Shown here piece by piece: positions 43,584 through 52,733 of a DNA stretch of 64,000 bases (positions are counted from its first letter, which is position 1; each line of letters begins with the position of its first letter). A program made the position numbers and the translations under genes. The stretch is from positions 3,750,966 through 3,814,965 of the forward strand of contig NZ_FUEZ01000004.1 in assembly GCF_900157365.1 (NCBI RefSeq), in the 5' to 3' direction. The stretch comes from Mycobacterium numidiamassiliense. GTDB lineage: Bacteria; Actinomycetota; Actinomycetes; Mycobacteriales; Mycobacteriaceae. The notes beneath the pieces are model-generated. The model was not told the origin of the DNA, made no database searches, and worked only from the letters and a program-made list of their open reading frames with translations.

Positions 43584-45884
43584 ATGACTTTTCCGGTGCT
43601 GTCTACCTACCGGTTGCAGCTGCGTGGTCCAGCCAGCGGATTCGGGTTCACCTTCGCCGACGCCGAGAACCTGCTCGGCTACCTTGACGAACTCGGGGTG
43701 TCGCATGTGTACCTGTCCCCGATCATCACGGCCGCGCGTGGCTCCAGCCACGGCTACGACGTCACCGACCCGACGACGGTGTCGGAGGAGCTGGGCGGTC
43801 CCGACGGCCTGGCGCGGCTGTCGGCCGCGGCCCGGGCCCGCGGCCTGGGACTGATAGTCGACATCGTGCCCAATCACGTCGGGGTCGACCAGCCCGAGCA
43901 GAACGACTGGTGGTGGGACGTGCTGCGCCATGGGCGCTCGTCGGATTACGCGGCGTACTTCGATATCGACTGGGACCTCGACGAGAGCGGCCGGATTGTG
44001 CTGCCAGTCCTGGGTTCCGACGACGATGTCGCCGACTTACAGGTCGACGGCGAGCTGCTGCGGCTCGGCGACCTCGCGCTGCCCATCGCCCCGGGCACCG
44101 GGCAGGGCTCCGGACCAGAGGTGCACGACCGTCAGCATTACCGGCTGGTGGGCTGGCGCAATGGCGTGGTGGGCTATCGCCGGTTCTTCTCCATCACCTC
44201 GCTGGCCGGGTTGCGCCAGGAGGAACGCGCGGTGTTCGACGCCAGCCATGCCGAGGTCGCGCGATGGTTCAGCGAAGGACTTGTCGACGGGGTGCGCATC
44301 GACCATCCCGACGGATTGGCCGATCCCAGTGGGTATTTGGTGTGGCTGCGCGACCTGCTGGGTCCCGACGCCTGGATCGTGATCGAGAAGATCCTGGCCG
44401 TCGACGAGGCGCTGGAGCCGACGCTGCCGATACACGGCACGACCGGCTACGACGCACTGCGCGAGGTGGGCGGGGTCTTCGTCGATCCCGCCGGGGCGAC
44501 CGCGCTGACCGAACTGGTCGACTCGGCCGGAGTGGATTACCACGCGCTGCCAATCATGTTGGCGGACCTGAAAATCCACGCGGCCACCGACACGCTGGCC
44601 AGCGAACTGCGCAGGCTGTGCCGGAGCATCGCCGCGACGGCCGGCGCCGATCATCGGCTGCTGCCCGATGCGGTCGCCGCACTGCTCAGCCACATCGAGG
44701 TCTACCGCTCCGACTACCCCGGCCTGGCCGCGGTGTTGTCCACCGCGCTGGCCGAAACCCAAGCGGCACAACCAGAACTGGGCCCGGCGCTGGAAGTGAT
44801 CGCCACGGCGCTGGCCCGCGGCGGCGAGGCCGCCACGCGGCTGCAACAACTGTGCGGCGCGGTGACCGCCAAGGCCGTCGAAGACTGCATGTTCTATCGC
44901 GATGCTCGACTGGTGTCGCTCAACGAGGTCGGCGGCGAACCGCATCGATTCGGCGTGGGCGCCGCCGAGTTCCATCACAGCGCCGCCACCCGGCTACGGA
45001 TGTGGCCGCAGACGATGACCACGCTGACCACTCACGACACCAAGCGCTCCGAGGATGTGCGCGCCCGCATCGGTGTGCTGTCGCAGGTGCCGTCGCTATG
45101 GACGGAGTTCGTGGCCCGCTGGGAAATCGCCGCGCCCTCCCCGGACGTGGCGACCGGACGATTCCTGTGGCAGAACGTCTTCGGTGTGTGGCCGCTGAGC
45201 GGCCAGGTCAGCGACGAGCTGCGCAGCCGGCTGCACGCCTACGCGGAAAAGGCGATCCGGGAAGCGAACTGGCATACCTCGTGGAACGACCCGGACACGG
45301 CGTTCGAGGAATCCGTACACCGCTGGCTGGACACCGTGCTCGACGGCCCGGTGGCGAGTCAGCTGACCGAACTTGTCGGCCAACTCAATTCACACGCCGC
45401 CAGCGACGCGCTGGGCCAGAAGCTGCTCGCGCTGACCGTGCCGGGAATTCCCGACGTCTACCAGGGCACCGAGCTGTGGGACGACAGCCTCGTCGACCCG
45501 GACAACCGTCGCCCGGTGGACTACGACGCGCGCCGCACCGCGCTGACTGAGTTGCAGCATCCCAAGATGCGGGTCGTCACCACCGCGCTGCGGCTGCGCC
45601 GCTCCCGGCCGGACACCTTTGCGCTCGGTGCCTACGTCCCCGTGCTCGCCGATGGCGATGCCGGCGAGCACGTGGTGGCGTTCCTTCGCGGCGACGCTGT
45701 CCTGGTCGCTGTGACCCGCTGGACGGTGCGGTTATCCGAAACGGGCTGGGGCAACACCGTGCTGCCACTTCCCGACGGATCCTGGACCGACACGCTCACC
45801 GGAGCCATGTACAGCGGACCCACGTCCGCCGCGGAGTTGTTCGCGAATCTGCCCGTCGTCCTGCTGGAGCGCTCAAGTGACTGA
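43584..45884 (+). CDS. treY: Maltooligosyltrehalose synthase
   Basis: 766-residue GH13 isomerase. It turns the reducing-end alpha-1,4 bond of a maltodextrin into the alpha,alpha-1,1 bond of trehalose. STYRLQLRG, DIVPNHVGVDQPE, GVRIDHPDGLADP (nucleophile), IEKIL (Glu) and TTHDTKRSEDVRAR are typical of TreY. The end overlaps treZ by 8 bases. Confidence 0.96.
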   Translation: MTFPVLSTYRLQLRGPASGFGFTFADAENLLGYLDELGVSHVYLSPIITAARGSSHGYDVTDPTTVSEELGGPDGLARLSAAARARGLGLIVDIVPNHVGVDQPEQNDWWWDVLRHGRSSDYAAYFDIDWDLDESGRIVLPVLGSDDDVADLQVDGELLRLGDLALPIAPGTGQGSGPEVHDRQHYRLVGWRNGVVGYRRFFSITSLAGLRQEERAVFDASHAEVARWFSEGLVDGVRIDHPDGLADPSGYLVWLRDLLGPDAWIVIEKILAVDEALEPTLPIHGTTGYDALREVGGVFVDPAGATALTELVDSAGVDYHALPIMLADLKIHAATDTLASELRRLCRSIAATAGADHRLLPDAVAALLSHIEVYRSDYPGLAAVLSTALAETQAAQPELGPALEVIATALARGGEAATRLQQLCGAVTAKAVEDCMFYRDARLVSLNEVGGEPHRFGVGAAEFHHSAATRLRMWPQTMTTLTTHDTKRSEDVRARIGVLSQVPSLWTEFVARWEIAAPSPDVATGRFLWQNVFGVWPLSGQVSDELRSRLHAYAEKAIREANWHTSWNDPDTAFEESVHRWLDTVLDGPVASQLTELVGQLNSHAASDALGQKLLALTVPGIPDVYQGTELWDDSLVDPDNRRPVDYDARRTALTELQHPKMRVVTTALRLRRSRPDTFALGAYVPVLADGDAGEHVVAFLRGDAVLVAVTRWTVRLSETGWGNTVLPLPDGSWTDTLTGAMYSGPTSAAELFANLPVVLLERSSD

Positions 45885-47607
45885 ATTCCGGATCTGGGCA
45901 CCCAAACCCGAGCTGGTACGGCTCGACGTCGAGGGTGCGGTGCACCCGATGACGCGCGCGGACGACGGCTGGTGGCACGCGAACGTCGACGCGCCCGCCG
46001 ACGCCCGCTACGGATACCTGCTCGACGACGACCCCACCGTGCTGCCCGACCCGCGATCGGCCCGTCAACCCGACGGCGTGCACGCCCGTTCGCAGTTGTG
46101 GGATCCCGGCACGGCGCACTGGACCGACGACGACTGGGCCGGCCGGTCGGTCGAGGGCGCGGTCGTCTACGAACTGCACGTCGGCACCTTCACCGAGGCG
46201 GGCACGTTCGACTCCGCCATCGAGAAGCTGGACTATTTGGTCGATCTGGGCGTCGACTTCGTCGAGCTGATGCCGGTCAACTCCTACGCCGGCACACACG
46301 GCTGGGGCTACGACGGCGTGCTCTGGTATAGCGTGCACGAACCATACGGCGGCCCCGACGGGCTGGTCCGATTGATCGACGCCTGCCACGCCCGCGGTTT
46401 GGCGGTGCTGATCGACGCGGTATTCAACCACCTTGGCCCGTCGGGCAATTACCTGCCGCGATTCGGCCCGTATCTGTCCTCGGGCAGTAACCCGTGGGGG
46501 GAAAGCATCAACATCGCCGATGCCGACTCCGACGAGGTGCGGCGGTACATCATCGGGTGCGCCCTGCGCTGGATGCGTGACTTTCACGCCGACGGTCTGC
46601 GGCTGGACGCAGTGCACGCACTTGTCGATACCACCGCGATCCCCATTCTCGAAGAGATGGCAACCGAAACCGACTGGCTGTCATCGCAAGTCGGGCGACC
46701 ACTGTCGCTCGTCGCGGAAAGCGACCTGAACGACCCGCGGCTGATCACCCCCCGCGACAGTGGGGGCTTCGGGATCACCGCGCAGTGGGCCGACGATATC
46801 CATCACGCCATTCACACCGCGGTGTCCGGCGAACGGCAAGGTTACTACGCGGATTTCGGTTCACTGGCCACGCTTGCTCAGACGCTGCGGCACGGCTTCT
46901 TTCACGCGGCCACGTATTCGTCCTTCCGGCATCGCAGGCATGGGCGGCCGCTGGACACGTCGGCCGTGCCCGCCACCCGTCTGCTCGCCTACACCTGCAC
47001 CCACGACCAGGTCGGCAACCGGGCCCTCGGCGATCGCCCGTCGCAAAACCTGGACGCCGGGCAGCTGGCGATCAAGGCCGCCCTGGTCCTCGGTTCCCCC
47101 TACACCGCAATGCTTTTCATGGGTGAGGAGTGGGGTGCATCGACCCCGTTCCAGTTCTTCAGCTCGCATCCGGAACCGGAGCTCGCCCGCGCCACCGCCG
47201 AAGGCCGCAAGGCGGAATTCGCCGAGCACGGCTGGGATGCCGACGACATTCCCAACCCGCAGGACCCGCAGACATTTCTGCGGTCCAAGCTGGACTGGGG
47301 TGAGGTGCATACCGATGGACACGCTCGCCTGCTGAGCTTCTACCGGGACCTGATCGCGCTGCGACGCGGCGAGCCCGACCTGGCGGACCCCTGGCTGGAG
47401 CAGCTTGCCGTCGACTACGACGACAAGCTCGATTGGATCGTCCTGTCCCGCGGCCGGTTCCGCATCGCGTGCAATCTGAACACCGAAGCGGTGACCGTTC
47501 CGGTGACCGGTGAGGCGGTATTGACCTGGGGTGAGCCGTCCGTGCACGCCGACAACACGGTGTTGCCCGGACATTCGGTCGCCGTGCTGCGCGCGCTTTC
47601 GGCCTGA
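45877..47607 (+). CDS. treZ: Maltooligosyltrehalose trehalohydrolase
   Basis: 576-residue GH13 hydrolase that releases trehalose from TreY products. FRIWAPKPELVRLDV is the N-terminal E-set domain. YELHVGTFTEAGTF, DAVFNHLGPSGNY, DGLRLDAVHAL (nucleophile), LVAESDLND (acid) and CTHDQVGNRALG follow. The GTG start lies inside the end of treY, so the two are translationally coupled. Confidence 0.96.
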   Translation: MTEFRIWAPKPELVRLDVEGAVHPMTRADDGWWHANVDAPADARYGYLLDDDPTVLPDPRSARQPDGVHARSQLWDPGTAHWTDDDWAGRSVEGAVVYELHVGTFTEAGTFDSAIEKLDYLVDLGVDFVELMPVNSYAGTHGWGYDGVLWYSVHEPYGGPDGLVRLIDACHARGLAVLIDAVFNHLGPSGNYLPRFGPYLSSGSNPWGESINIADADSDEVRRYIIGCALRWMRDFHADGLRLDAVHALVDTTAIPILEEMATETDWLSSQVGRPLSLVAESDLNDPRLITPRDSGGFGITAQWADDIHHAIHTAVSGERQGYYADFGSLATLAQTLRHGFFHAATYSSFRHRRHGRPLDTSAVPATRLLAYTCTHDQVGNRALGDRPSQNLDAGQLAIKAALVLGSPYTAMLFMGEEWGASTPFQFFSSHPEPELARATAEGRKAEFAEHGWDADDIPNPQDPQTFLRSKLDWGEVHTDGHARLLSFYRDLIALRRGEPDLADPWLEQLAVDYDDKLDWIVLSRGRFRIACNLNTEAVTVPVTGEAVLTWGEPSVHADNTVLPGHSVAVLRALSA

Positions 47608-47684
47608 ATCCCACCACGGCGACCGCGACGCAACTAGCATCACCGCTACCCACCGATGACCGCGACGCTGCAACGGAGCAGACC

Positions 47685-48914
47685 ATGGCTCAAAAAGTCC
47701 AGATCCCGTCCGATCTGATCGGCGGCGACGTCGACGAGGGATACGGGAAGGTCGCCGACGCGTTTCGTCGCAACCTCGGCAGCGGTCAAGAGGTCGGGGC
47801 CGCGATCGCGGTCTACCGGGATGGCCGCAAGGTCGTCGATTTGTGGGGCGGCTACCGAAATGGGATCACCCAAGCGCCGTGGCAGCAGGACACCCTTGTC
47901 AACGTCTTCTCGACCACCAAAGGCATTGCCTCCCTTGCTGTCGCCGTGGCCGCCTCCCGGGGCCACCTCTCGTATGACGCGAAAGTCGCCGACTATTGGC
48001 CGGAATTCGCGCAGGCCGGCAAAGGGGCGATCACCGTGCGCCAACTGCTGGCACATCAGGCCGGATTGCCGGTCGTCAGCCCGACGCTGACCCTGGAGGA
48101 ACTCGCCGACCCGGCAAAGATGTCGGCGAAGCTCGCCGCACAGGTGCCGGCCTGGACGCCGGGGACCAGGCACGGCTATCACGGCATCACGCTCGGCTGG
48201 TACGAGGGCGAACTGATCCGCCGCACGGACCCCGCGGGGCGTTCACTGGGCCGGTTCTTCGCCGACGAGATCGCCGGCCCCCTCGGCCTGGACCTCCACA
48301 TCGGGCTGCCGCCCTCCGTCGATCGCGATCGCATCGCGCATCTGCACGCCTGGCCCTTCGCGAAGTTGCTCCTGCATCTGAACACGATGCCGCGGGGTTT
48401 TGTGCTGGGCCTGTTCAACCCCTTCGCCCTGACACGGGGCTCGCTCGCCTTCGCCAAGGGATACAACTCCGTGGCCGACTTCAACCGCGACGAGCTGCGC
48501 GTGGTCGAGATGCCCGCGGTCAACGGCACCGGCACCGCGCGCGCGATCGCCAAGCTGTACGGCAGCGCCGCGACCGGCAGTCCCGAGCTCGGCCTGAGCG
48601 CGAGCACCCTCGACGGCCTGAAGACTCCGGCGCAATCACCGACAAAAGGATTGCGCGACAAGGTGTTACACGTCGACTCGAATTTCACGCTGGGATTCAA
48701 CAAGCCCAGCCCCATCTGCCTTTTCGGTTCGTCCATCAATGCCTTTGGCACGCCGGGAGCCGGCGGCTCGTTCGGTTTCGCCGACCCGGACACCGGCATC
48801 GGATACGGCTATGTGATGAACAAGATGGGCTTCCACCTGGTTAGTGACCCCCGCGAACTCGCGCTGCGCCAGGCGCTGTTCCGCGACGCGCTGGGCACCC
48901 GAACCCAGGTCTGA
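47685..48914 (+). CDS. Serine beta-lactamase-fold esterase (EstB/LipL type)
   Basis: 409 residues. The S-x-x-K motif is STTK (Ser76-Lys79); the second catalytic motif is probably Tyr165 in HGYHGITLGWYEG, with His instead of the more usual residue before Gly. GTPGAGGSFGFADP near the C-terminus is the third conserved stretch. Such proteins are mostly esterases, not lactamases; no signal peptide is seen. I do not recall it beside treZ in H37Rv, so it is probably an accessory insertion. It ends 2 bases before the convergent mocR gene. Confidence 0.82.
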   Translation: MAQKVQIPSDLIGGDVDEGYGKVADAFRRNLGSGQEVGAAIAVYRDGRKVVDLWGGYRNGITQAPWQQDTLVNVFSTTKGIASLAVAVAASRGHLSYDAKVADYWPEFAQAGKGAITVRQLLAHQAGLPVVSPTLTLEELADPAKMSAKLAAQVPAWTPGTRHGYHGITLGWYEGELIRRTDPAGRSLGRFFADEIAGPLGLDLHIGLPPSVDRDRIAHLHAWPFAKLLLHLNTMPRGFVLGLFNPFALTRGSLAFAKGYNSVADFNRDELRVVEMPAVNGTGTARAIAKLYGSAATGSPELGLSASTLDGLKTPAQSPTKGLRDKVLHVDSNFTLGFNKPSPICLFGSSINAFGTPGAGGSFGFADPDTGIGYGYVMNKMGFHLVSDPRELALRQALFRDALGTRTQV

Positions 48915-48916
48915 GC

Positions 48917-50242
48917 TCACACGCTCGAGCGCCCGGTGCTGCGCACCGCACCGGCCACCGCATCCGCGAGCGGATCGATCTCGTCGCCGGCCACATCCGC
49001 GACGGTGAGGCGGATACCCGCCGGCGTGCCTATCCGGAACCGTGTTCCCGGTGCCGCGGCCCACCCGGCGCTGAGCAGCCGGGTGATCGCGACCGTCTCG
49101 TCGACCACCGGGATCCACACGTTGAGGCCGGAGCGCCCGAAGGCGGTGACGCCCCGGTTGGCCAATGCGGCCAGCAGCCCGCCGCGGGCGCCGGCGTATT
49201 GCTGCTCGGCCCGGTGAACCAGGCGCGTCGCAGCGTCGTTCGACCACAGGCCCACCGCGCGGCCTTGCAGCAGGTGACTCACCCAGCCGGGCCCGAGCCG
49301 CAGCCGTCCGTGCACTCGCTCGACGGTGCGGTGGTCTCCGGCCAGGACGGCCACGCGTAGGTCGGGGCCGTACGCCTTGGAGGCCGACCGCACGAACGCC
49401 CAGTGGTTGGTCGCCCCGCTCACGGTGTGCAGCGGCACGCCGGAAATGCCTGCGCAGTGGTCGTCTTCGACAACCAGAACGTCACGGCCGGCCAGCTGCG
49501 CACGCAGCGCGGCGGCGCGATCCGCGGATAACGCTGCCCCCGTTGGGTTTTGCGCACGATTGGTGATGACCAGCGCGCGCACCCCGCGATCGAGCGCCCG
49601 GGTGACGTCGGCGGTCAGTGGCCCGTCGTCGTCGACTCGGACCGGTTCGACCGAAAGCCCTAGTGCGGCAAGGAGGTCCAGCAGGTTGGCCCAGCCCGGA
49701 TCTTCGACGGCAACCCGGTCCCCCGGGCGCAGGTGCGCGGTCAGGGCCCGCTCGATGCCGTCCAGCGCGCCGCTGGTCACCGCGAGATGCTCGGCAGGGA
49801 CGCCGTCGGCGGTCAGCACCCCGCGCGAGTACTCGGCGAGCTCGGGCAGCATCGCGGGCTGGCCGTAGAGCACCGGGCGACGCCCGATGTCCCAATGCGC
49901 TTGCGACACAGCGGCAATGGGCAGCATCGCCGGGTCGGGGTTGCCGGTGGACAGGTCGCGGACACCGGCGGGCACCTCGAGCCCGAGCAGCGAACGCGGG
50001 GATGTCGCGGGCCGGTGACGCACCCGGGTGCCGCGCCGCCCGGCGGTTTCGATGGCCCCGCGATCGCGCAGCAGCCGGTAGGCCGCCGCGGCGGTATTGG
50101 CATTCACTCCGAGCCGCGCGGCCAGTTCCCGGATCGGCGGCAGCGTATCGCCGGGGGCCAGCGTCCCTGCCGAGATCGATTCCTCGATGTTGGCGGCTAT
50201 GGATTCCGCACCCGTTCCGGCTATGCTTTGTTGTACTGGCAC
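48917..50242 (-). CDS. MocR-type (GntR plus aminotransferase) regulator
   Basis: 441 residues. Residues 10 to about 75 are a GntR winged helix (DTLPPIRELAARLGVNANTAAAAYRLL). The rest is a fold type I aminotransferase domain with NRAQNPTG, EDDHCAG and the PLP lysine Lys289 in SASKAYGPDLR. MocR proteins use PLP or an adduct as effector and usually control a divergent neighbour; here that is a PNPOx-like flavoprotein, hinting at vitamin B6 or flavin chemistry. GTG start. Confidence 0.88.
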   Translation of the reverse strand: MPVQQSIAGTGAESIAANIEESISAGTLAPGDTLPPIRELAARLGVNANTAAAAYRLLRDRGAIETAGRRGTRVRHRPATSPRSLLGLEVPAGVRDLSTGNPDPAMLPIAAVSQAHWDIGRRPVLYGQPAMLPELAEYSRGVLTADGVPAEHLAVTSGALDGIERALTAHLRPGDRVAVEDPGWANLLDLLAALGLSVEPVRVDDDGPLTADVTRALDRGVRALVITNRAQNPTGAALSADRAAALRAQLAGRDVLVVEDDHCAGISGVPLHTVSGATNHWAFVRSASKAYGPDLRVAVLAGDHRTVERVHGRLRLGPGWVSHLLQGRAVGLWSNDAATRLVHRAEQQYAGARGGLLAALANRGVTAFGRSGLNVWIPVVDETVAITRLLSAGWAAAPGTRFRIGTPAGIRLTVADVAGDEIDPLADAVAGAVRSTGRSSV

Positions 50243-50283
50243 GAAACTAAGTATGTACTATTACAAATGTCAGGGGCAAGACG
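50232..50283. promoter_or_regulatory. Divergent MocR promoter region with phased direct repeats
   Basis: TGTACT occurs at 50232-50237 and 50254-50259, 22 bases apart start to start, which is about two helical turns. The first copy lies within the first codons of mocR. TACTAT at 50256-50261 could be the -10 for the flavoprotein gene, with AGGGGC as its ribosome-binding site before TTG 50284. MocR dimers commonly bind direct repeats, so this is a candidate operator. Confidence 0.5.
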
Positions 50284-50946
50284 TTGGACACCGCATACCA
50301 GCCCACCGCGCGCACCACGCCGACCCGCTACCGCGAACGCGCCATTTACGACCGCGACGTGGTCCACCGCATCCTCGATGAGGCGCTGATCTGTCATCTC
50401 GGCTACCTCAGCGACGGCCGGCCGGTGGTCCTGCCGACGACGCACGCGCGGTGCGGCGAGACGCTCTACCTGCACGGGTCCAGCGGCAGCGGGCCGATGC
50501 TCGCGGCCAAGCAGGCAGTAGAGCTGCCCGTGTGCGTCACCGCCACCCTCGTCGACGGGCTGGTGCTGGCCCGTTCGGCGCTGCATCATTCGCTGGTCTA
50601 CCGCTCGGTGGTCGTGGTGGGCGACGCACGCCTGGTCGAGGACCCCGAGGAGAAGCGGCGGGCGCTGGGCTGCCTGCTCGAACACATCGCGGCGGGCCGT
50701 TCCGGCGACTGCCGCGTCCCGTCGGCCCGCGAGCTGGCGGCGACCGGGGTGCTCGCCCTCGACCTCGTCGAGGTGTCGGCCAAGATCCGCGCCGGCGGCC
50801 CAGCCGACGAACCCGAAGACCTCGCGCTGCCGCATTGGGCGGGGGTGCTGCCGTTGAGCCTCACCGCCGGAGCACCGGTTGCCGCCGACGACCTCGATCC
50901 CGCCGTCCCCGTGCCGCCGTACCTGGCCGCGTACCGGCGGCCCTGA
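50284..50946 (+). CDS. Pyridoxamine 5'-phosphate oxidase-like FMN-binding protein
   Basis: 220 residues of the split-barrel flavoprotein class (MSMEG_5717/NimA-like). RILDEALICHLGYLSDGRPVVLPT and LYLHGSSGS are the FMN-phosphate region; VEVSAKIRAGGPADEPEDL closes the domain. The likely cofactor is FMN or F420. The in-frame start is TTG at 50284; the ATG at 50267 is in another frame. Divergent from the MocR gene, its probable regulator. Confidence 0.83.
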   Translation: MDTAYQPTARTTPTRYRERAIYDRDVVHRILDEALICHLGYLSDGRPVVLPTTHARCGETLYLHGSSGSGPMLAAKQAVELPVCVTATLVDGLVLARSALHHSLVYRSVVVVGDARLVEDPEEKRRALGCLLEHIAAGRSGDCRVPSARELAATGVLALDLVEVSAKIRAGGPADEPEDLALPHWAGVLPLSLTAGAPVAADDLDPAVPVPPYLAAYRRP

Positions 50947-50949
50947 GCG

Positions 50950-52242
50950 CTACAGCAACAGATAGCGGTAGGCCGGCGACCCCGGCTTGAGGACCTCGGC
51001 GTGCATCTCGGTCTCGCGCATCCGAACCAGGAGGCCGTCGAGGTCCGCGGACGATCCGAGCTGAATGCCGACCAGCGCCTCGCCGGTCTCCCGGTTGTTG
51101 CGCTTGACGTACTCGAACAGGGTGATGTCGTCGTTGGGCCCGAGCACCTCGTCCAGGAAGCGGCGTAACGCACCGGGCTCCTGCGGGAAGTCCACCAGGA
51201 AATAGTGCTTGAGGCCGAGGTGCACCAGTGAGCGCTCCAGCACCTCGCCGTAGCGCGAGACGTCGTTGTTGCCGCCCGAGATGAGGCACACCACCGTCGA
51301 CCCCGGCTCGATGTTGGCTTCCAGCAGGCCCGTCACCGACAGCGCACCCGCCGGCTCGGCGATGATGCCCTCGTTCTGATAGAGGTCCAGCATGGCGGTG
51401 CACACCGCGCCCTCGTCGACCGCGGTGATCGACACCATGTCCCCGGCCGCGGCCAGCACGGCGAAGGGCAGCGTTCCGGCCCTTCGCACCGCGGCGCCGT
51501 CGACGAACTGGTCGACATGGTCCAGCGTCACCGGTTCGCCGCTGGCCAGGGCGGCCATCATCGCCGCGGCACCGGCCGGCTCGACGCCCAGCACGGCGGT
51601 CTTCGTCGTCCGCTCGGCCAGATACGTGGTCACGCCGGAGATGCAGCCGCCGCCACCGACGGGGACCACCACCAGGTCGGGCTCCCCCACGCCGAGCTGG
51701 GCGAGCTGGTCGAGCACCTCGACCGCGATGGTGCCCTGCCCCGCCATGGTGCGCAGGTCGTCGTACGGCGGCACCAGCGTCGCTCCGGTGCGCTGCACGT
51801 CGGCGGCGGCCGCCTCGGCGGCCAGATCGTAGGTTGATCCGCCCACGATCAGGTCGATGAACTTCCCACCGTGGTAGCGGATGCGGTCGCACTTCTGCCG
51901 GGGCGTCTTGGCCGGCACATACACCCGGCCGCGCACGCCCAGCGTCCGGCACGCGTACGCAAAGCCCTGCGCGTGATTCCCCGCCGAGGAGCACACCACG
52001 CCGGCGCCGATCTCCTCGGCGGACAGCTGCACCATCAGGTTGTAGGCGCCGCGCAGCTTGTACGATCGCACGACCTGCAGGTCTTCGCGCTTGAGGTAGA
52101 CCTGGGCGCCGGTGATTTCCGACAGCCGGTCGCTCAGTTGCAAGGGGGTGGGCGTGACCACCGGGGCAATCCGCTGGGCCGCGCTGTCGATGTCAGCCCC
52201 GGAAAGGGGCGGCAGCGCGGTCGGGGTCAGTTCAGCGGACAC
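50950..52242 (-). CDS. ilvA: Threonine deaminase
   Basis: Converts threonine to 2-oxobutyrate, the entry to isoleucine. YLKREDLQVVRSYKLRGAYN carries the PLP lysine; SAGNHAQG, GGGGCISG and SGGNND are the cofactor loops. Residues about 340-430 form the shorter, ACT-like regulatory domain seen in mycobacterial IlvA (about 429 residues). It ends 3 bases after the convergent flavoprotein gene. Confidence 0.96.
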   Translation of the reverse strand: MSAELTPTALPPLSGADIDSAAQRIAPVVTPTPLQLSDRLSEITGAQVYLKREDLQVVRSYKLRGAYNLMVQLSAEEIGAGVVCSSAGNHAQGFAYACRTLGVRGRVYVPAKTPRQKCDRIRYHGGKFIDLIVGGSTYDLAAEAAAADVQRTGATLVPPYDDLRTMAGQGTIAVEVLDQLAQLGVGEPDLVVVPVGGGGCISGVTTYLAERTTKTAVLGVEPAGAAAMMAALASGEPVTLDHVDQFVDGAAVRRAGTLPFAVLAAAGDMVSITAVDEGAVCTAMLDLYQNEGIIAEPAGALSVTGLLEANIEPGSTVVCLISGGNNDVSRYGEVLERSLVHLGLKHYFLVDFPQEPGALRRFLDEVLGPNDDITLFEYVKRNNRETGEALVGIQLGSSADLDGLLVRMRETEMHAEVLKPGSPAYRYLLL

Positions 52243-52285
52243 CGATCAATGGTGCCACGTGGCGGTTTACCCCTGGCGATGCGAC

Positions 52286-52723
52286 TCAGCTGACCGGGGT
52301 GAGTACGAACACCGGAATCTGGCGGTCGGTCTTTTTCTGGTAGTCGGCGTAGTCCGGCCAGGCCGCCACCGCGCGCTCCCACCAGACGGCCTTCTCGTCG
52401 CCGAACACCTCGCGGGCGTCGTAGTCCCGGGTGACCGAGCCGTCCTGCAGCTCAACCCGGGGGTTCTTGGCGATGTTGTAGTACCAGACCGGATTCTTCG
52501 GGGCCCCGCCCAGCGAGGCGACGACGGCGTACTCCCCGTCGTGCTCGACGCGCATCAGCGGCGTCTTGCGGAGCTTGCCGGTCTTGGCCCCGATGGTGGA
52601 CAGCAGAATGATGGGCTTGCCCTTCATGTCCGCGGCCTCGGCCCCGCCGGATTCGGCGTACTTGTCGGCTTGTTCGCGGGACCAGTCCCATGGCGATGGT
52701 TCGTACTCTCCGGTGAGCGGCAT
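52286..52723 (-). CDS. Ddn-family deazaflavin (F420)-dependent nitroreductase-like protein
   Basis: 145 residues starting MPLTGEYEPSPWDW. STIGAKTGKLRKTPLMRVEHDGEYAVVASLGG is the Ddn/FGD-linked core, with the Lys/Arg/Ser residues that bind F420 phosphate. NPVWYYNIAKNP is the family's aromatic signature. Corresponds to Rv1558 beside ilvA. It probably reduces quinones or other hydrophobic acceptors. The plsB1 stop lies 10 bases upstream of its start. Confidence 0.88.
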   Translation of the reverse strand: MPLTGEYEPSPWDWSREQADKYAESGGAEAADMKGKPIILLSTIGAKTGKLRKTPLMRVEHDGEYAVVASLGGAPKNPVWYYNIAKNPRVELQDGSVTRDYDAREVFGDEKAVWWERAVAAWPDYADYQKKTDRQIPVFVLTPVS

Positions 52724-52733
52724 GCGATCCACT

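Noticed and set aside
47685..48914. Antibiotic-resistance beta-lactamase
   Set aside because: The second catalytic motif is atypical and there is no export signal; an EstB/LipL-type esterase is the safer call.
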